64,000 nucleotides of DNA from CAYZJR01 sp964503045 (lineage in GTDB: Bacteria; Cyanobacteriota; Vampirovibrionia; Obscuribacterales; Obscuribacteraceae). The stretch covers positions 32,239 to 96,238 of the forward strand of contig CAZCZI010000022.1 of the NCBI GenBank assembly GCA_964503045.1, in the 5' to 3' direction. The position numbers were made by a program, and so were the translations under genes. Below the pieces are notes generated by a model. It had not been told where the DNA came from and made no database searches. It saw only the letters and a program-made list of their open reading frames with translations. Shown here in pieces: positions 60,896 to 64,000 of this stretch (positions are counted from its first letter, which is position 1; the number at the start of each line of letters is the position of its first letter).

Positions 60896-61060
60896 CTACA
60901 TAGTGTGACCCACGCAACCGGCACAACTAGTCTGCTTCTTTCCTCCACCCTTGAGAGCTTTCATTTTGTTTGTGTTCGTCAGTTCTTTTAACTTCAGTTT
61001 TGGATTTGTTGCTTTTTTCAGTTCCGCCTTACTGCTATTCCTATTGGTTTTTTCCTTCAT
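60896..61060 (-). CDS. RiPP-precursor-like peptide 2 (54 residues)
   Basis: From ATG 61058-61060, with GGAGGG 8-9 bases upstream. A second ATG two codons earlier is too close to that site. The peptide runs through PKLKLKELTNTNKMKALKGG to a 15-residue tail GKKQTSCAGCVGHTM with CxxC. Together with its paralog 40 bp downstream it forms a two-gene unit. The leader LKLKELxxxxxMxxLKGG resembles double-glycine natural product precursors (Bacteroidales-type LKLNxLxxxxMxxIKGG). It is divergent from the metallopeptidase-like gene, 146 bp apart. Confidence 0.72.
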   Translation of the reverse strand: MKEKTNRNSSKAELKKATNPKLKLKELTNTNKMKALKGGGKKQTSCAGCVGHTM

Positions 61061-61206
61061 ATGCATAGCCCTCCCTCCGTTTATTCTCTTGCCAACCCTT
61101 CTTCTTCTCGAAATCGTGCTTATGTGCACAACTTAGATCCGAGTCGTGAGGAATATGTGAAGGGCGGTAGAATTTATTGCGACCCTGCGAACGACCAAAA
61201 AACCAA

Positions 61207-62934
61207 ATGGCAAACGATCCCAAAGAGCCAAGCGACTCGATCAAAGAAAAACCGGTCGAGTCAGGTGAAAACACCAAGAAGCCCAAACTCACGGGCGAGA
61301 GAATGGTCTCGGCTAAGGAAGTGCAGCGGGCTGAACAAAGCAAATCTAATCCACGACTTAAGTCGGCTGCAGATCTCATGAGCATCAAGCCTGGCGAGAC
61401 GCTCGAACAATACAAGGCGAGGGTGAGTGAAGCTGAAAAGACTCAACCGAAGAATCCGCTGGTCTTGTTCGACTCCCAGAAAGGTGTGGCGTATACCGCA
61501 GATGGTGTCGAGCAATTGAGTTCGCATGCTGATACTCGCACAGTCTCACAGAAGGCCGGCGACTTTTTCAACGCAGCCATGCGCCGTGCATCGAGTTTTT
61601 TCACTGATTCAACACAACAGCAAGCATACTTTTCCGGGTTGCAAGATAAAGTAATAGGTATTGGCGAAGGGCTAAACGAAGCCAAAGAAGAAGTTAAGAA
61701 GTTGGCAGGCGATGGCTTCAATGCGTCGATTGGTGCAAGCACTGAAGCACTAAATGCGATGGCACGTGATCCGCGAGCGGCCGAGAAAGCAATTCACGAA
61801 CTCTCCAACCATATTCGCGAAACGGTTTCGGACATGGCAGGCCAAGCCATCGAAGCCATGGCTCGAGATCCGCATGCGTTCGACAAAGTGATGAATCAGG
61901 CATTTGAACACTTAAAAGACGCAAGCGAAAAGTATTCGCACATGACTCCGCGAGAACAAGGAAGAGTGATCGGGAAGTTTATGTTCACAATGGTGAATCC
62001 GGAGGGTTCACTTGAAGCACCGCAACTTGCGGCCCAAGCTACAATGCGCGGCGCTGGTGCGGTTGAGAAACACGCTCCGCAGATTATTGCCTCGTTGAAA
62101 AATTTGAGAGCCACAGCTCCAGAAATGGCAGAACGTGCCGAGCAATGGCTCAACACTCACATGCCTGGTTGGAAAAAGACTGAGGAAGCGATGGCGTCTG
62201 CGACAGGGAAAGTTGAGCAGCCCCATGGTGCTCACCGAGATCAGGTAAAGACGGTTGAACGTCACGAAGGTCATGGAGAGTCGCGCGAGCTGCCGCCGAA
62301 GACGTATGAACAGTTTGTAGCAGAGCTCCAAAACGAAGTTCGCAATTTGCCGAAAAAACAACTAGAGTTTTTGGAGAAACCAGGCAAGTTTCCCGAGCGT
62401 CCAATCGAGGTCGAGCCGATCAAGCGCATTCGCGATCGTTTTCCGGAAGTCGATGAGAGAACCGGTGGATGCTATGACCCGAAAACTCACAAAATCTATG
62501 TAGCGCAAGAGGTATGGAGCCCGTCGATGGGCAAGTTTGTGCAAAACGATGATATTCGTTTTGCCTTGCAGCACGAGATTGGGCACGCTTTTAACGACAA
62601 AGCGGACCTTGAAGGGTATTTGTCGACCAAGTTGAAAGAGTTCCGCACAGCCTATGCAAAGGACAAGCAAGCAATAATTGCCAAGGACACTGCTGCCGCG
62701 CAAAGAAGAGCTGCCGGTCACAGAATACAGGGCGAAGACGAAGTTGGGGTTTGGGACAAACTAGGCTTGCACAAAAAAGAAGCGATATCTATGGAAGCAG
62801 CTTGGGATGAGGCGTTTGCTGACTTGTTTGCACACTCCCAAGGATTGACTTCAAAAAATCCGTGGTCGCAAATGATGAAAGAGAACTTTCCTAACAGTCT
62901 GGAGTTTATGAAGCGAATGGGATATCTGAGGTAA
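61207..62934 (+). CDS. Metallopeptidase-like protein with long helical N-terminus (HEIGH, effector-like)
   Basis: About 575 residues from ATG 61207; a TTG at 61177 with GGCGG upstream is an alternative. Residues 1-340 are polar and helical (DKVIGIGEGLNEAKEEVKKL; TEALNAMARDPRAAEKAIHE, then a similar second AMARDPHAFDK unit). Residues about 355-575 form a compact domain with the zincin motif FALQHEIGHAFND and a downstream glutamate in AAWDEAFADLFAHSQ. This fits the fold of lethal-factor/ATLF-type peptidases but family membership is inferred. No signal peptide. It is divergent from the peptide genes and followed 15 bp later by a small gene. Confidence 0.78.
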   Translation: MANDPKEPSDSIKEKPVESGENTKKPKLTGERMVSAKEVQRAEQSKSNPRLKSAADLMSIKPGETLEQYKARVSEAEKTQPKNPLVLFDSQKGVAYTADGVEQLSSHADTRTVSQKAGDFFNAAMRRASSFFTDSTQQQAYFSGLQDKVIGIGEGLNEAKEEVKKLAGDGFNASIGASTEALNAMARDPRAAEKAIHELSNHIRETVSDMAGQAIEAMARDPHAFDKVMNQAFEHLKDASEKYSHMTPREQGRVIGKFMFTMVNPEGSLEAPQLAAQATMRGAGAVEKHAPQIIASLKNLRATAPEMAERAEQWLNTHMPGWKKTEEAMASATGKVEQPHGAHRDQVKTVERHEGHGESRELPPKTYEQFVAELQNEVRNLPKKQLEFLEKPGKFPERPIEVEPIKRIRDRFPEVDERTGGCYDPKTHKIYVAQEVWSPSMGKFVQNDDIRFALQHEIGHAFNDKADLEGYLSTKLKEFRTAYAKDKQAIIAKDTAAAQRRAAGHRIQGEDEVGVWDKLGLHKKEAISMEAAWDEAFADLFAHSQGLTSKNPWSQMMKENFPNSLEFMKRMGYLR

Positions 62935-62949
62935 TAGGCGAAATAATAT

Positions 62950-63474
62950 ATGGATTTCTTTTCTCACGCCGATGCGTTTCCTGCGAGCTTCATTTTGGAG
63001 GCTCAAGACTTTCCGTTTCCTGTCGACCTACTGTCGGCTCTAAACAAGCCATTTAGATCGTTTCTCGATCTTCGAGCGCATCACGGCAGATTCTGGGCTC
63101 TTGTGGCATGGGAAAGCACCGAGGCGGAACAACCGATAGAAACGGTCGAGGAGTTAGTAGCGTCATTTCCGAATGAGAAACATGCAATTGAATTTCTTTC
63201 CGACGAATCCAGCAGGCTGAAGAATCTCGGTACTGCAATTGATGATTTCGCGGACTTGGGAGATCAGTTTGTCGCGTATGGGCGTGACGATGTTTCTGAA
63301 TACGCGCCTTCGACCTACACGATCTTTTGTACTGTTCGGAAGTCTTTTGCTGTGGTTAGACTAGTTGCAGTCATCAACAATGAAGATCTGCCGGAACTTC
63401 CATTTGGCACAATCGAAGCGCTAGTCAAAAAGGCGGTCGATAAGCTCGATAATGGTGTGCTTATTAGAGTTTAA
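62950..63474 (+). CDS. Hypothetical protein, partner of the metallopeptidase-like gene
   Basis: A 174-residue acidic protein from ATG 62950, 15 bp after the metallopeptidase stop. No signal peptide or membrane segment. The sequence (MDFFSHADAFPASFILEAQD; YAPSTYTIFCTVRKSFAVVR; ending DKLDNGVLIRV) does not match a family I know. Close spacing and small acidic character are typical of immunity or chaperone genes beside effector proteins, so that is a reasonable hypothesis, not a finding. Confidence 0.75.
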   Translation: MDFFSHADAFPASFILEAQDFPFPVDLLSALNKPFRSFLDLRAHHGRFWALVAWESTEAEQPIETVEELVASFPNEKHAIEFLSDESSRLKNLGTAIDDFADLGDQFVAYGRDDVSEYAPSTYTIFCTVRKSFAVVRLVAVINNEDLPELPFGTIEALVKKAVDKLDNGVLIRV

Positions 63475-63536
63475 GTGATGGAGTGCGTGTCGGCTGGTGC
63501 GCTATGATCGCTGCGTAATTCTTGAAGGAATCGTCT

Positions 63537-64000
63537 ATGTTCAAAAAACTAGTAGCATTGGTTGCAATTGTCTTTTTTGCGGTTGTGTCGGCGCCCTTAT
63601 CTCAAGCGCAGTCTGGCGATTCAGCTAAGTGCTCGAAGTTTGTGCAGGACTTTTACAACTACTATCTTAAGCTATGCGAGAAAGAAGGAAAGAAAGAAGG
63701 TCCTCTCGAAATCGCAATGAAAGAAAAGCCTGGCATCATGAGTCCAGAGCTGAAGAAGGCGCTTGACGAAGACGGAGCCGCTGCAGCCAAGAGCCCCGGA
63801 GAGATTGTGGGTTTGGACTTTGACCCCGTGCTGAATGCGCAAGACATGGGGAGCAAGTACGAAGTCGGGAAAGTGACTCCCAAGAAAAACAGTTATCTGG
63901 TTGAAGTTTTTGGAACTTGGAACGGCAAGAAGAACAAGGCACCAGATGTGGTGCCTGAAGTGGCAATTGAAGACGGCAAGTGCACGTTCATCAATTTTCG
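63537..64000 (+). CDS. Exported DUF3828-like protein (partial, runs off the window)
   Basis: From ATG 63537 with GAAGGAA six bases upstream, the frame is open for 154 codons to the window end. A signal peptide (FKKLVALVAIVFFAVVSAPL, then SQAQ) precedes a domain with CSKFVQDFYNYYLKL, SPELKKALDEDG and GEIVGLDFDPVLNAQDMG, the typical pattern of DUF3828 periplasmic proteins. Function unknown. A TATGAT box at 63503-63508 may be its -10 element. Confidence 0.8.
   Translation, partial: MFKKLVALVAIVFFAVVSAPLSQAQSGDSAKCSKFVQDFYNYYLKLCEKEGKKEGPLEIAMKEKPGIMSPELKKALDEDGAAAAKSPGEIVGLDFDPVLNAQDMGSKYEVGKVTPKKNSYLVEVFGTWNGKKNKAPDVVPEVAIEDGKCTFINF

Noticed and set aside
1..64000. CRISPR array, tRNA, rRNA, prophage or transposase
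   Set aside because: No spaced direct repeats of CRISPR type, no cloverleaf-like tRNA sequence, no rRNA and no recognisable integrase or transposase reading frame were seen.

Overview
The window is about 64 kb of chromosome from a draft assembly, with three 100-N scaffold gaps (761-860, 31471-31570, 55973-56072). It carries core bacterial genes (translation factors, sigma factor, trpS, tatC, acpS, folK) among many lineage-specific proteins. The mix suggests a non-photosynthetic relative of cyanobacteria (Vampirovibrionia/Melainabacteria, Obscuribacterales-like). That assignment is inferred from gene style (DUF4388/PATAN proteins, kinase/regulator fusions, many TTG/GTG starts, low-complexity Q/W/P proteins); no 16S or tRNA is present to confirm it.

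Layout. 1-4.3 kb: EF-hand protein, aldehyde dehydrogenase, and a receiver-HTH-Ser/Thr-kinase fusion. 4.3-7.4 kb: cysteine desulfurase and a FecCD-type permease with its ATPase. 7.4-10.5 kb: three tandem paralogs of an unrecognised Q/Y/N-rich family, with promoters, terminators and a shared operator-like palindrome. 10.8-12.1 kb: diacylglycerol-kinase-like gene and ybeY. 12.3-19.2 kb: the classical rimP-nusA-ylxR-infB-rbfA-truB translation operon followed by a CPBP protease. 19.3-24.3 kb: an exported protein, a DUF4388 protein and leucyl aminopeptidase. 24.3-30.2 kb: an ECF-like sigma factor followed by a 1773-residue anti-sigma-like protein that joins a zinc-binding N-terminus to a huge W/P/Q repeat region and a C-terminal Roadblock/LC7 domain. 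31.6-38.7 kb: propionyl-CoA carboxylase beta, MgtE, the main sigma factor, a second DUF4388 protein, a 36-residue basic protein and trpS. 38.7-52.7 kb: O-antigen-ligase-like protein, MATE pump, an effector-like 690-residue protein, TPR protein, 2-keto-acid decarboxylase, methylmalonyl-CoA mutase B12 subunit, a MazF-like toxin, a SAM hydrolase-acpS-folK cluster and a phosphatase. 52.7-59.5 kb: GAF-GGDEF diguanylate cyclase, a site-2-protease-like protein beside a catalytically dead paralog, a frameshifted HPt domain and a pseudo-receiver. 59.6-64 kb: tatC, two 54-residue RiPP-precursor-like peptides, a divergent HEIGH metallopeptidase-like protein with a small partner gene, and a DUF3828-like exported protein cut by the window end.

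How the genes fit together. The signalling content is heavy (kinase fusion, two sigma factors, Roadblock, DUF4388, HPt, pseudo-receiver, c-di-GMP synthesis). PccB and the B12-binding mutase subunit point to propionate/methylmalonyl-CoA metabolism. The right end is the most accessory-like part. Two paralogous small ORFs with strong ribosome binding sites and leaders of the form LKxxxLxxxxxM followed by GG or GA lie head-to-head with a putative secreted or effector protease. This is the best candidate for an undescribed system, together with the sigma/giant anti-sigma/Roadblock pair.
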